Shown here piece after piece: positions 1 to 7,945 of a DNA stretch of 22,156 nucleotides. How positions within the stretch are numbered: position 1 is the first letter of the stretch; every line of letters begins with the position of its first letter. Under the pieces are notes generated by a model. It searched no databases. It worked only from the letters and a program-made list of their open reading frames with translations, and had not been told where the DNA came from. Made by a program: the position numbers and the translations under genes. This DNA comes from a virus, in the IMG/VR virus record IMGVR_UViG_3300009431_000149, positions 1 to 22,156 of that record; one strand, 5' to 3'.

Positions 1-7
1 GTAACAA

Positions 8-35
8 CTTTGTGCCCTTTGTGTCCTTTGTGGCC
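8..35. repeat. Class A 9-nt repeat, right-arm orientation
   Basis: Three units of CTTTGTGNC/CTTTGTGGC lie ahead of the first gene. They are the reverse complement of the ACAAAG units seen at later junctions, so the left arm probably lies upstream of the window. The frame reading FVPFVSFVAKP through the array stays open until a TGA at 57-59, which overlaps the ATG at 56 as ATGA. Confidence 0.8.
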
Positions 36-55
36 AAGCCGTTGGAGGCAGCGAC

Positions 56-388
56 ATGATTTCCAGAGAGACGGCCGAGTCCAGGCGGATCAGGCAGGAC
101 ATACTGCGGACGATCTGCAACGCCTTCGCGGCGAATCCCGACGTCGGCCTGCTCGCAGACCAGATATATGGCGCGTTCGCCACATCCGCCATCCAGCACG
201 ATCGCGGCGAGATCGACGCCGAACTCGTCGACATGATCGACGACGGCCTGCTGGTGGTCGAAGACGCGCCCGGCTTCACCGGGCCGATGCCCAAGAAGAT
301 CTATAGATCCACGTCCAGAGGCCGCGACTTCCACCGGGCCGGATGCCCGTGGGGCAAGATCGACGAGTTCACCGGCGGGCAGAGATGA
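56..388 (+). CDS. Small phage protein, probably winged-helix
   Basis: This is a 110-residue soluble protein preceded by a good Shine-Dalgarno (TTGGAGG, 42-48) seven bases before the ATG. Two helical stretches (about residues 8-26 and 53-66) are followed by a GLLVVED strand and a YRSTSRGRDFHRAGCPW segment. This is the pattern of a winged-helix fold with a C-terminal T-x-x-G-R-D-F wing. Mu-like late clusters often have a small protein of this kind just before the small terminase, and that is its place here. The specific role is not known; DNA binding during packaging or late regulation is possible. The coding call is secure from spacing, Shine-Dalgarno and codon use; the fold is an inference. 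Confidence 0.75.
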   Translation: MISRETAESRRIRQDILRTICNAFAANPDVGLLADQIYGAFATSAIQHDRGEIDAELVDMIDDGLLVVEDAPGFTGPMPKKIYRSTSRGRDFHRAGCPWGKIDEFTGGQR

Positions 389-443
389 CGGCAATCACCA
401 TGGCCACAAAGTGCACAAAGGTCACGAAGGAAGGGCCCGTTTG
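389..443. repeat. Class A junction element with mini-ORF
   Basis: After the stop of the first gene comes GACGGCAATCACC, then ATGGCCACAAAG and two further ACAAAG/ACGAAG-type units (402-430). The same lead-in recurs at 16414, 20811 and 21664. The ATG at 400 opens a 14-codon frame, MATKCTKVTKEGPV, whose TGA (442-444) overlaps the next ATG as TGATG. The last unit supplies AAGGAAGG, the likely Shine-Dalgarno of the next gene. Confidence 0.85.
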
Positions 444-737
444 ATGAGTACGGACGGATACGACTTCCAGGTACCTGAATGCAGGGACTGCGGGCACAAG
501 CAGACACTCAAGGAGATTCTGTCCGGAGCGCGGATCGCAAGCGCGATGGGCGGACGCCTGAGATGCCCCAAGTGCGGATCGGCGGACCTGGTCCTGCATC
601 CCGCAGGTCCCGACGACGCTGTCCACGCCGGGACATACGCGCAGCAAGGCGCGGTGCGATCACTGCTATCCCGGTTCCTGGAGTCGTTAAGTGCCCAGTG
701 CCCAGTGCCCAGTGCCCCCGGAGGGCGAACATCGTGA
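444..737 (+). CDS. Zinc-ribbon protein
   Basis: This is a 97-residue protein with two CxxC knuckles, C13-C16 (CRDCG) and C41-C44 (CPKCG). The spacing is typical of a rubredoxin-like zinc ribbon; residues 20-38 between them look helical. The start at 444 is chosen over the upstream in-frame ATG at 411 because that one lies inside the repeat, while 444 has AAGGAAGG upstream and the TGATG overlap. The last dozen residues (about 83-92, SAQCPVPSAP) are encoded by a GTGCCCA heptamer array and are probably not part of the fold. The stop overlaps the GTG of the next gene as GTGA, implying coupled translation. Such proteins in terminase clusters may bind DNA or protein partners; the exact role is unknown. 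Confidence 0.7.
   Translation: MSTDGYDFQVPECRDCGHKQTLKEILSGARIASAMGGRLRCPKCGSADLVLHPAGPDDAVHAGTYAQQGAVRSLLSRFLESLSAQCPVPSAPGGRTS
691..717. repeat. Heptamer array GTGCCCA
   Basis: There are just under four tandem copies of GTGCCCA inside the 3' end of the zinc-ribbon gene, immediately upstream of CGGAGGG (719-725), the Shine-Dalgarno for the GTG start at 734. Because seven is not a multiple of three, every frame through the array yields the same cyclic heptapeptide (S-A-Q-C-P-V-P). Confidence 0.9.
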
Positions 738-1372
738 GCCCCCGCGTCCGACACAGCGCGGCCTATCGGGAACTGGCGGTCAAGGCGTGCCGCGTCGCGG
801 CACTGCCCGGCGGGCACAGCGCCGAGTGTGCGGCCGAAGATCCCGAGGCCTGCGACGTGCGCAACGGACTGTGGGCCGAATACGAGGCGAGACTGAGGGA
901 CACGCAGACATATACGATCGACGAGATCGTGCTGTGGCTCAAGTCGCACGACGTGCACGTCGGCAGGACGTCGGTACACAGGGACCGCAAGGCGCTGCTG
1001 GCCGCCGAGCGGTCGATCGTCCTGGCCGCCGAGAAGGCCAAGCGGATCTGCGACCTGATCGGCACGGACAACGAGGCCGACCTGATGCGGGGCGGGCGGA
1101 TCGCCATCGCACAGTTGCTGTTCGAGGTCATCACCGATCTCGGCCCCGAGGCCCTGGCCGGGATGACGCCGACACAGATCATTAAGTTAATGAACACGGG
1201 CACGCAGATCGGAAAGGTCCACGCCGAGACGGAGCTTTTGAATATCAAGCTGGACGAGATGAAAACGGCGTTTGACGACGCGGTCGCGGGCGCGAAGAAG
1301 AAGGCGAAAACGTCAGACGGGTCGCTATCGGCCGAGCAGATAGCACAGGTCAGAGCGGCGGTTTTTGGTTAG
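734..1372 (+). CDS. Terminase small subunit, Mu gp27 / DUF3486-like
   Basis: This is a 212-residue, mainly helical protein. Residues about 60-90 (IDEIVLWLKSHDVHVGRTSVHRDRKAL) match the DUF3486/Mu gp27 pattern: a helix-turn-helix in which a short acidic helix is followed by a recognition helix of the S-x-H-R type. Small terminases bind the phage DNA and recruit the large ATPase/nuclease subunit. A second helical block (150-190) fits oligomerisation. The GTG start at 734 has CGGAGGG eight bases upstream and overlaps the preceding stop (GTGA); the frame is open further up but with no comparable signal. The family call rests on the motif and on the position directly before a gp28-like large terminase. 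The TAG stop forms the first bases of the next repeat. Confidence 0.75.
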   Translation: MSPRVRHSAAYRELAVKACRVAALPGGHSAECAAEDPEACDVRNGLWAEYEARLRDTQTYTIDEIVLWLKSHDVHVGRTSVHRDRKALLAAERSIVLAAEKAKRICDLIGTDNEADLMRGGRIAIAQLLFEVITDLGPEALAGMTPTQIIKLMNTGTQIGKVHAETELLNIKLDEMKTAFDDAVAGAKKKAKTSDGSLSAEQIAQVRAAVFG

Positions 1373-1470
1373 CAACAGAGGTAGCAGAGGCGGCAGAGGA
1401 AACCGAACGGAATGGTTGAGGCACAACAAAACGAAGCGCCGTCCTCCGCTTCCTCCGCTACCTCCGTTGC
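1371..1470. repeat. Class B inverted repeat holding the terminase start
   Basis: The left arm (1371-1402) is made of GCAACAGAGG, TAGCAGAGG and CGGCAGAGG units. The right arm (1442-1470) is the inverted TCCTCCGCT, TCCTCCGCT, ACCTCCGTTGC. The two arms can pair. The loop contains the ATG at 1412, and the last left unit gives AGAGGAAA (1395-1402) as Shine-Dalgarno. The left-arm frame ATEVAEAAEE ends in a TGA (1417-1419) just inside the terminase gene. Confidence 0.9.
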
Positions 1471-2872
1471 GGATCCACAGGCCAGTGTTATCCAATGGCT
1501 GCCCTGGCAGGATCGGTTCTTCCGTGACAAGGCGCGCGTGCTGGTCGGCTGCGCGCACCGGCAGAGCGGCAAGGATTTTGTCGCCGCCGGCAAGGCCGTC
1601 GACGATGCACTGCTCGACGGCGACGACTGGTTCATCGTCTCGCTCACTCAGCGCCAGGCGGACGCCACGTTCCGCAAGTGCGAGGACTTCGCCAAGGCCC
1701 TGAAACTCGCCGCAAAGCTCTCCGGCGAGATCACCATGTCCGAAAGGGAATTCGTCGAGTACGACAAGCAGCTCGACCAGTCGTTCAGGTGCACGGCACG
1801 GACGCTCCACCTGCCCGGCGGCGGATCCGTTACCGCCCTGCCCGGGCGCGATCCGGATACGCTGGCCGGCCTTACCGGCAACGTGATCTTCACCGAGTTC
1901 GGCCTGTTCCCCAACGGCGGGTACGACCACTGGCGGGTTGTCTTCCCGCTGTCAACTCGCGGCTACCAGGTGATCGTGATCTCGACGCCCCGAGGCCGCA
2001 ATACCAAGTTCTGCGAACTGGTGTCCGATCCTGAGACCTACAGCGTCCACTTCCAAACGATCGAGGATTCGGTACGCGAAGGCTTCATTCTCCGCGACAA
2101 CAACGGCGAGCCGACCGACATCGAGACGTTCAAGCGGCTGTACGGCGATGAGTCGGGCTGGCGCCGCGAGTACATGTGCGAGTTCACAGGCGACCTCGAG
2201 GCGCTCATCAAGTGGGCACAACTGCAGGCGGCGGCCGAGGACACACTGGCCGGCGACTTCGAGATCATCGAGATCACGGACGACGCCGGCTGGGATCCGA
2301 GGGTGCTGAACGGATTCGACCCGGCCAACGGCCGCTTGGAAGTCGGCTGGGACGTGGCCCGGCACAGCGACCTGTCGTCCGTCTGGGCGAATCAAATCTC
2401 GCCCAGGCAGCAGGGCCGCCGTGCACTGCGGTACCTGATAATCATGCGCCGCTGCACGTTCTCTCTGCAGAGAGAAGTCGTCACGTCGCTGATGCGGACG
2501 GACTCACGCAACGTCGGCTGCGGGGACGCCTCGGGCCTGGGCATGGACTCAAACGAGACTCTTTCAAACAGGTTCGGTGCCCGATGGCAGCCGGTTACGT
2601 TCACGGCCAAGTCGAAGGCCGAACTGGGATCGTTGGCGCGGACGGCGTTCGACGACGTCGACCAGGTCATACCGCCGATGGACGGTGATACGAAATATGT
2701 AGCCACGGACATCTACGCCGTACAGGCCGACACGTCCGGCGACCGCCTGAAACTGATCGAGACCGAAAACCCCCTGCTGCCCGAGAGCCACTGCGACATC
2801 TTTTGCAGCTTCGCACTGTGCCGCATGGCGGCGGGGATCGCGGCCGCACAGCCGTTCCTCTCGGTGCATTGA
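1412..2872 (+). CDS. Terminase large subunit, Mu gp28-like
   Basis: This is a 486-residue packaging motor. It hydrolyses ATP to push DNA into the prohead through the portal and cuts it at the end. The ATPase domain has Walker A AHRQSGKD (48-55; K54), a Walker B region NVIFTEFGLFP (157-167) in which the usual Asp-Glu is Thr-Glu, and a coupling motif STPRGR (191-196). The RNase H-like nuclease domain follows, with likely metal ligands D314 (GWDVARHSD), D372 (CGDASGLG) and D462 (HCDIFCSF). The length is normal. Residues 1-20 come from the class B repeat and precede the first family-like sequence (WLPWQDRFFRDK). No other in-frame ATG exists before residue 109, so the repeat-coded N-terminus is probably made. 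The ATG has AGAGGAAA nine bases upstream. Confidence 0.92.
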   Translation: MVEAQQNEAPSSASSATSVADPQASVIQWLPWQDRFFRDKARVLVGCAHRQSGKDFVAAGKAVDDALLDGDDWFIVSLTQRQADATFRKCEDFAKALKLAAKLSGEITMSEREFVEYDKQLDQSFRCTARTLHLPGGGSVTALPGRDPDTLAGLTGNVIFTEFGLFPNGGYDHWRVVFPLSTRGYQVIVISTPRGRNTKFCELVSDPETYSVHFQTIEDSVREGFILRDNNGEPTDIETFKRLYGDESGWRREYMCEFTGDLEALIKWAQLQAAAEDTLAGDFEIIEITDDAGWDPRVLNGFDPANGRLEVGWDVARHSDLSSVWANQISPRQQGRRALRYLIIMRRCTFSLQREVVTSLMRTDSRNVGCGDASGLGMDSNETLSNRFGARWQPVTFTAKSKAELGSLARTAFDDVDQVIPPMDGDTKYVATDIYAVQADTSGDRLKLIETENPLLPESHCDIFCSFALCRMAAGIAAAQPFLSVH

Positions 2873-2879
2873 TGGATTG

Positions 2880-2978
2880 GCAACAGAGGTAGCAGAGGCA
2901 GCAGAGGAAGACATAACGCATGGATGCGAGACAACAAGACAAAAGGACATCCTCCGCTTCCTCCGCTACCTCTGTTGC
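2880..2978. repeat. Class B inverted repeat holding the portal start
   Basis: The left arm is 2880-2910 (GCAACAGAGG, TAGCAGAGG, CAGCAGAGG), the right arm 2950-2978. The loop carries the ATG at 2920 with AGAGGAAG (2903-2910) as Shine-Dalgarno, the same spacing as at the terminase. The loop sequence (GAGACAACAA...) is also related to the loops at 1403-1441 and 19094-19131. Confidence 0.9.
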
Positions 2979-5484
2979 TACAGCCGCCGCCGCGCTCGCC
3001 GAAATGGCCGACCGCACAGCCCCCGCCGCCGACATCGCCGAAAAAGACACGCTGTCCCAGTACGCTCGGATGTTCCTCAGTGGCCTGGACACCCTCGGCG
3101 GCCAGTCGCTGGGCGGGCCGTCCGAGCCCTACAACGAGCACGTCTGGACGCACGCCTGCATCTTCGCACTGCACTCCAACGCCGCACGCGTGCCGATACG
3201 GCTGTCGCGCGGCGAGCCTGCAGGGACCAGCCGAGTCTGGGGCCAGAAACACATCAGGGCCGGCCTGCACCGCAGGAGGGAATTGTTATCAAGGCGCCTG
3301 GGCCCCAATGAAAAAGCCGCAGTATATAAGGCCCATGAAGGCGAGATCGTAGAGACCGGCGAGCTGCACGCGCTGCTCGAGCGCCCCAACGCCGAGCAGA
3401 CCTGGCCGCAGTTCGTTACCGAGACCGTCTGCCTGATGTACACCTGCGGGTCGGTTCACTGGCTGCTGCTGGACATGGTCGGCCGCCGGCCGCGTGAGAT
3501 CATTGCGGTACCGGGCCACAAGTCCACGGCCGTCGTCGACAAGTCCGGCATGGTCGCTCGCCTCGTCGGCTGGCAGATACGAGACCCGCACGGAACGCCG
3601 CGCACCGTGACGCTCGACGAGTGCATCACGTTCTCCCTCTACAATCCGCGCGACCGCAATCGCGGCCTGGCGCCCAGAGAGCCGGCGTCGCTGGCCATCG
3701 CGTCCGACTACAACGCCTCTATCTACAACGCCGCGATGTTCCATAACTCCTGCGAGCCCGGCGGGCTGCTCGAGACGGAAGCCCCGTACAACGAAGAGCA
3801 GGACTCCCAGATGTGGGCGAAGTGGCAGCAGCGGCACGGCGGGCCGTCGAACGCCCGCAAACTGGCGATCCTCTGGGGCGGGCTCAAGTACAAGCAGATG
3901 GCCAACTCGCTGACGGAAATGGTTTACCCCGAAGGTAAACGCCTTTCGCGCGAAGAGGTCTGTGCAGTGTTCCGCGTACCGGCATCGGTGGCCGGGTTCG
4001 TGGGCGTAACGGGCGACTCGACCGCACTTGTCGGCGCCGAGCTGCAGCGGTTCTGGCAGGATACGATGGCGCCGCTTGTCGGCCGGATCGCCGAGGGGAT
4101 CGACGTCCACCTGGCCCCGCGATTCGAGGGCAGCCTCGAGGCGTGGGCCGACGTCGAGGACGTCCCGGTCTACCAGGAGATGAGGCTGGCGAGGCTCGAC
4201 GCGGCCGACAAGCTGTTTGCCAAGGGCGTGCCGATGAGCGACGTCGACGCCATGCTCGACCTGGGTTTGCCGCAGCGCCCGTGGCATGATGTCGGCTTCT
4301 TGCCGATGAACCTCGTGCCCGCCCAGGAGGCGGCCGAGGGAAATGTGGTTGAGCCGGTGGATGAGAATCCTCCGGAGGACTCGGACGAGATCGGGCAGAG
4401 CGGGTTTAGCAACAGAGGTAGCGGAGGAAGCGGAGGAAACCAAGACCAGGATGGGGTTAAACCAGAGACGTCGCCGCCCTCCGCTTCCTCTGCTACCTCC
4501 GTTGCCAATACCAAAGCCTCCGAGGCCGGCAAAAAACGCATCTGGAAAAGCTGGATCACATCCTGGTCGCCGCTGGCCAAGAGATTCCGCGGCATGCTCC
4601 GCACGCACTATTCACGGCAGGAAGAACAGATCCTCAAACTCCTGCGGAGGGCAGTGAGCAATGAGCAATTAACAATGAGCAAGGCCGATGAATCGGCCAT
4701 CAACAGCATCTTATTCCAGGTGTTCGGCAAGCCTGACTCCAAGAAAAAATTCAGAGGCCGCATCAAGGCGTTTATGGCCGACGCTTCTAAATTAGGTATC
4801 CGCCAGGCACTGGTCGAGGCGGGTCTCGAAGGCGAGCAGCTCGCCGCCGCACTCAAGGAGTTGATGTCGTCGGGCGCCATCACTTCGGCGATGGCCTCCG
4901 ACTCGGTGCGGATCTCGACGCTCGTGGACAACAAGACGCGGCAACATCTCAAACGGACGCTGATGGAAGGGATCGACGACGGCGAGGGCATACGCAAACT
5001 GACTAGCCGCGTGCAGGAGATCATGGGCTCGTCGCGCCGGTCGGCAATGGTCACGGCACGCAACGCCGTCGGCCAATCGCTGAGCCGTGCCCGGCACGCC
5101 GGGCACAAGAAGGCGGGCATGACTCACAAGACATGGCTGCACTCGCGCGGGCCGGGCGAACGCCGCGAGGCGCACGTCGCGGCCGAGTCGCGATACGCGG
5201 GCGCCAACGCGATCCCGCTCGACGAGCCGTTCGTCATCAACGGCATCCCGCTGATGTACCCCCGCGACTTCGCATCCGGCAGCCCGGCAGAGACGGTCAA
5301 CTGCCAGTGTCTGCAGCTCGCCGCTCGCAGGCGCAAGGGTGCCGAGGTACCGGCCTCAGAGATCATTGAGAGTTACGACAACGGCATAGGCTTTGCCACA
5401 GAGGGCACAAAGGACACAGAGGACGGCGAGGCGCTTTGTTTAACGGCGGACGGCACGTCCGCCCCAGGAGATTCCAATGCCTGA
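2920..5484 (+). CDS. Portal protein fused to MuF head-morphogenesis domain
   Basis: This is an 854-residue fusion. Residues about 45-470 are an HK97-type portal: YNEHVWTHACIFALHSN, the W-x-x-L clip region, then YNPRDRNRGLAPREPASLAI, LTEM, and VPASVAGFVG before the long helix. The portal is the dodecameric DNA gate at the capsid vertex. Residues about 540-805 are a MuF (Mu gp30-like, PF04233-type) domain with a helical lead, TARNAVGQSLSRAR, KTWLHSRGPGERREAH and the diagnostic NCQC (794-797). Portal and MuF are normally separate neighbouring genes. The linker (about 497-530) is encoded by a class B repeat, residues 579-587 by AATGAGC heptamers, and residues 825-849 by class A and C elements. 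The N-terminal 20 residues are also repeat-coded. The gene ends eight bases inside the protease gene. Confidence 0.9.
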   Translation: MDARQQDKRTSSASSATSVATAAAALAEMADRTAPAADIAEKDTLSQYARMFLSGLDTLGGQSLGGPSEPYNEHVWTHACIFALHSNAARVPIRLSRGEPAGTSRVWGQKHIRAGLHRRRELLSRRLGPNEKAAVYKAHEGEIVETGELHALLERPNAEQTWPQFVTETVCLMYTCGSVHWLLLDMVGRRPREIIAVPGHKSTAVVDKSGMVARLVGWQIRDPHGTPRTVTLDECITFSLYNPRDRNRGLAPREPASLAIASDYNASIYNAAMFHNSCEPGGLLETEAPYNEEQDSQMWAKWQQRHGGPSNARKLAILWGGLKYKQMANSLTEMVYPEGKRLSREEVCAVFRVPASVAGFVGVTGDSTALVGAELQRFWQDTMAPLVGRIAEGIDVHLAPRFEGSLEAWADVEDVPVYQEMRLARLDAADKLFAKGVPMSDVDAMLDLGLPQRPWHDVGFLPMNLVPAQEAAEGNVVEPVDENPPEDSDEIGQSGFSNRGSGGSGGNQDQDGVKPETSPPSASSATSVANTKASEAGKKRIWKSWITSWSPLAKRFRGMLRTHYSRQEEQILKLLRRAVSNEQLTMSKADESAINSILFQVFGKPDSKKKFRGRIKAFMADASKLGIRQALVEAGLEGEQLAAALKELMSSGAITSAMASDSVRISTLVDNKTRQHLKRTLMEGIDDGEGIRKLTSRVQEIMGSSRRSAMVTARNAVGQSLSRARHAGHKKAGMTHKTWLHSRGPGERREAHVAAESRYAGANAIPLDEPFVINGIPLMYPRDFASGSPAETVNCQCLQLAARRRKGAEVPASEIIESYDNGIGFATEGTKDTEDGEALCLTADGTSAPGDSNA
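4409..4505. repeat. Class B repeat forming the portal-MuF linker
   Basis: The left arm, 4409-4440, is read in frame as SNRGSGGSGGN; the right arm, 4478-4505, is read as PSASSATSVA. The loop has TGGGGTTAAACCAG. The TTTAGC at the left edge (4405-4410) resembles the TAG stop plus CAACAGAGG arrangement at 1370, 9596 and 19061, but here the TAG is out of frame. Confidence 0.9.
4654..4681. repeat. AATGAGC heptamer remnant inside the MuF region
   Basis: GTGAGCAATGAGCAATTAAC followed by AATGAGC is an imperfect array of the same heptamer as 10306-10327. A perfect array has TGA in every frame; the deviations here keep the frame open (VSNEQLTMSK). Confidence 0.75.
5395..5463. repeat. Class A plus class C elements at the portal-MuF C-terminus
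   Basis: Class A units (5395-5422, ACAGAGG/ACAAAGG) are read in frame as ATEGTKDTED. The class C hairpin 5445-5463 (GGCGGACG, loop GCA, CGTCCGCC) is read as ADGTSA. CAGGAG (5465-5470) right after the hairpin is the Shine-Dalgarno of the protease gene. Confidence 0.9.
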
Positions 5485-6448
5485 CGGTAAGACAAAGATC
5501 ACAGGGCTCGAAAGCGGCGTCATTGAACGCTCGTCAAAAGACGCTCAAGGGCGGTTTATCAAGGGTTTTTCAAAGGCCGTCGACGTAGAGAAACGCACGA
5601 TCACGGGCGTCGCGTCTACGATCAATCTCGACAGGCACGGCGACGTGATCCTGCCGTCGGCAGTCGCCGCTCACGCTGAGGCGTTCATGGCGTCAAACGC
5701 CCCGTTCCTGTCTGCCCACACTCACCGCACGTCCGAAGGCGCGCCGTCGCAAATTGGGTGGGTGACGGACATGAAGATCGACGCCGAGAAGGTCCTGTGC
5801 GAGTTCAAGTTCGCGCGCACGGCGGCCGCCGAGGAGTGGTGGCGGATCGCCTCGGACCGCGACGGCAAGGGCATCGCGTTCTCGATCGGTTTCCTGCCGA
5901 TCCGCTACATCTACGGGACCGTCAAGGACATCATCAAGGAGTTCCCCGAACTCGGCGGCCCGCTGGCCGGCATGAAGGACGACGACAAATTGTGGGTCCT
6001 GACCGAGATCGAGCTGATCGAGATCTCGGCGGTCCCCTGCCCGGCGAACCGCGAATCGCTGCAGGAACTGGCGCAGAAATTCTTCGACGGCGACGACACG
6101 GAGGCGAAGGCCCCCAAGCGAGGCGACGGCGACCACCGGATGCAGAAGCTCGTCGACGCCCTCACTGAATCGATCGGGGACGCCCTCGGCGAAAAGCTCC
6201 TGGAGGAACTCGGAACGCAACTGGAAGTCCACCGGCGGTGCATCGCCGAGCAGTTGGACGATGCGATAAGCGAAATGAAATCGATCACCACCGGAGACGC
6301 CCTCGGAGGCGGCTGCCACGCGGAAAACCTTGACTGCGATGACAGCGATCCCGACGACGGCGCCGGTGATGAGGATCAGGGCGACAATGCCGTAGCGGAC
6401 GCCTGCGACGGCCTATTGGCGACCGCAGGCGGATGTACTCCTGTTTAA
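5477..6448 (+). CDS. HK97-family prohead protease (S78-like)
   Basis: This is a 323-residue capsid maturation protease, cleaving scaffold parts of the head proteins after assembly. The protease core spans about residues 10-200: RTITGVASTINLDRHGDVI, the catalytic His in FLSAHTH (H81 or H83), the catalytic Ser in GIAFSIGF (S136), and EISAVPCPANRES (182-194), the usual third-residue region. Residues 215-270 look helical and coiled-coil-like. The C-terminus (285-323) is acidic and Cys-containing and has no counterpart I recognise. The ATG at 5477 has CAGGAG six bases upstream and overlaps the portal-MuF stop by eight bases, so the two are probably coupled. The TAA stop lies in the TTTAAC lead of the next class C element. 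Confidence 0.92.
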   Translation: MPDGKTKITGLESGVIERSSKDAQGRFIKGFSKAVDVEKRTITGVASTINLDRHGDVILPSAVAAHAEAFMASNAPFLSAHTHRTSEGAPSQIGWVTDMKIDAEKVLCEFKFARTAAAEEWWRIASDRDGKGIAFSIGFLPIRYIYGTVKDIIKEFPELGGPLAGMKDDDKLWVLTEIELIEISAVPCPANRESLQELAQKFFDGDDTEAKAPKRGDGDHRMQKLVDALTESIGDALGEKLLEELGTQLEVHRRCIAEQLDDAISEMKSITTGDALGGGCHAENLDCDDSDPDDGAGDEDQGDNAVADACDGLLATAGGCTPV

Positions 6449-6468
6449 CGGCGGACGGTACGTCCGCC
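6442..6468. repeat. Class C hairpin before the capsid gene
   Basis: TTTAAC precedes the hairpin GGCGGACG (6450-6457), loop GTA, CGTCCGCC (6461-6468). The TAA of the protease gene is inside TTTAAC. The frame FNGGRYVRPSTRTLT runs from the element to TGA 6489-6491, overlapping the capsid ATG at 6488 as ATGA. Confidence 0.92.
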
Positions 6469-6487
6469 CCAGCACAAGGACACTCAC

Positions 6488-7840
6488 ATGACACAGATAA
6501 TGAAACTGTTTGCGGCCCTGGTGGCCATGACGTCCATGCCCGCATCAAAGCGCGACGACGGTCACGAGGCAAAAATCGCCGCAAAGCTCAGGGAGGTCGA
6601 GGATGCACTCAAGGCCTTCGAGGCCGACGGCGACCTGGCGGCCGACAAGGTCAAGGAACTCCAGTCACAGGCCGACCAGCTCCGCAAGGACCTGGACGCC
6701 TCGATCGAGGAGACCAGGCGAATCAAGGCATCCGGCCTGGGCGTCGCCGGCGGGCGGATAGTCGTGCCCGGCGGCAAGGCCGCCCGCCTGGAGATGCTCG
6801 CCGACAGGCGGTGCTTCCTGGACAATGAGACGGCCAAGCGGTTCGGCGCATACGGCGCGTACCTGCACCTGAAGATCAACAACAAGATGGAGCTCTGCCC
6901 GTCCTACGTCAAGGACATCGCCGAGGACGTGTTCAAGTGCCAGAAAGACCTCGACCCGAACGTCGACGCTTCCGGCGGCTATATCATCGCCGACGAGTTC
7001 CGCCCCGAACTGATACGCAACGTCGAGGCCACGGGCATCTTTTTCCCGCAGTGCCGCCGGATCCCCCTGACGACGCTCGGCACGATGAGCATACCCAAGC
7101 GGACGGGCGGCCTTACGGCCTACTGGACGGCAGCCGGGGCGCAGGGCACGCGGTCGACGCCGACACTGGACCTGATCCAGATCCAGCCCGAGAAACTCAT
7201 GGCACTGGTCGCCATGCCCAACGAGTTCCTGCGATCGAGCCTCCTGACCGACCTGGGCAACTGGCTGGGCATCGAGCTGGTCTACTCGCTGAAGTACGCA
7301 CTCGACAACGCCATCATCAACGGCGACGGGTCGGCCGATTACGGCGGAATCACGGGCATTATGCAGTCGGCCAATATCTCCGAGGTCGCCGCCGCCGCCG
7401 GCAACACGACGCTGGCGACGCTGGAGGGTTTCGATATCTCCAACGCGATCGCGGGGATCACCAAAGATTACGGGTTCCGCGATCCGCAATGGGGCATGAG
7501 CCTCTCGGTCCTAATGAAGCTCCGCGCGATCCAGGACGACAACGGCCTGCCGCTGTACGAGCGGGCGAGCGGCCAGATGCCGGCGAACATCGACGGCTAC
7601 CCGTTCACAACCGGCAACACGATGACCGCCGCCGGCAGCGTCTCGGCCGACACGGCCTACGCGTGGTTCGGAGACCTGGGCGTCTCGCACATCGTCGGGA
7701 TGCTGCACGACATCAATATCTCGGCCTCGGAGCACGTAGTGTTCGAGTCCGACATGCACATGATGCGGGCCATCATGCACGTGGACATCCAGGAAGCCGA
7801 GACCAACGCGATCGTCAGGGCCGCGACGGCGGCGTCTTAA
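6488..7840 (+). CDS. Major capsid protein, HK97 fold
   Basis: This is a 450-residue shell subunit. Residues 25-80 form a charged, heptad-like helical region, the scaffolding delta domain expected to be removed by the upstream protease (cleavage somewhere about residues 80-110 is inferred from the family). The capsid body runs from about residue 155 (DPNVDASGGYIIADEFRPELIRN) through IPLTTLGTMSIPKRTGG, WTAAGAQGTRSTPTLDLIQIQPEKLMALVAMPNEFL, ALDNAIINGDGSADYGGITGI and YPFTTGNTM to the C-terminus; these are hallmark Phage_capsid (PF05065-type) segments. The gene order protease-capsid is canonical. The start at 6488 has AAGGA (6476-6480) upstream; an ATG at 6500 is an alternative. Confidence 0.95.
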   Translation: MTQIMKLFAALVAMTSMPASKRDDGHEAKIAAKLREVEDALKAFEADGDLAADKVKELQSQADQLRKDLDASIEETRRIKASGLGVAGGRIVVPGGKAARLEMLADRRCFLDNETAKRFGAYGAYLHLKINNKMELCPSYVKDIAEDVFKCQKDLDPNVDASGGYIIADEFRPELIRNVEATGIFFPQCRRIPLTTLGTMSIPKRTGGLTAYWTAAGAQGTRSTPTLDLIQIQPEKLMALVAMPNEFLRSSLLTDLGNWLGIELVYSLKYALDNAIINGDGSADYGGITGIMQSANISEVAAAAGNTTLATLEGFDISNAIAGITKDYGFRDPQWGMSLSVLMKLRAIQDDNGLPLYERASGQMPANIDGYPFTTGNTMTAAGSVSADTAYAWFGDLGVSHIVGMLHDINISASEHVVFESDMHMMRAIMHVDIQEAETNAIVRAATAAS

Positions 7841-7929
7841 CGGCAACGGCCTGGCCACAAAGGGCACAAAGAGCACAGAGAACACCAAGGACAATGAGGT
7901 CCTGTTTAACGGCGGACGGCACGTCCGCC
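7841..7929. repeat. Class A plus class C junction element
   Basis: After the capsid stop comes CGGCAACGGCC, then class A units (7853-7890) and a class C hairpin (7911-7929). A frame from CTG 7851 reads LATKGTKSTENTK and continues as LFNGGRHVRP through the hairpin to TGA 7947-7949, overlapping ATG 7946 as ATGA. AAGGAG (7933-7938) follows the hairpin. Confidence 0.9.
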
Positions 7930-7945
7930 CAGAAGGAGCAAAGGC

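Noticed and set aside
2877-3311. ORF beginning in the class B left arm (ATEVAEAAEE...)
   Set aside because: After the repeat it runs in the wrong frame through the portal N-terminus and becomes Arg/His-rich; likely a shadow.
3289-4608. Long minus-strand ORF (439 codons) opposite portal-MuF
   Set aside because: It is antisense to a well-supported gene, low in recognisable motifs and typical of open antisense frames in GC-rich DNA.
7860-7930. Class C hairpins as rho-independent terminators
   Set aside because: The stems lack a following U tract and lie directly before Shine-Dalgarno sites in a co-directional gene cluster.
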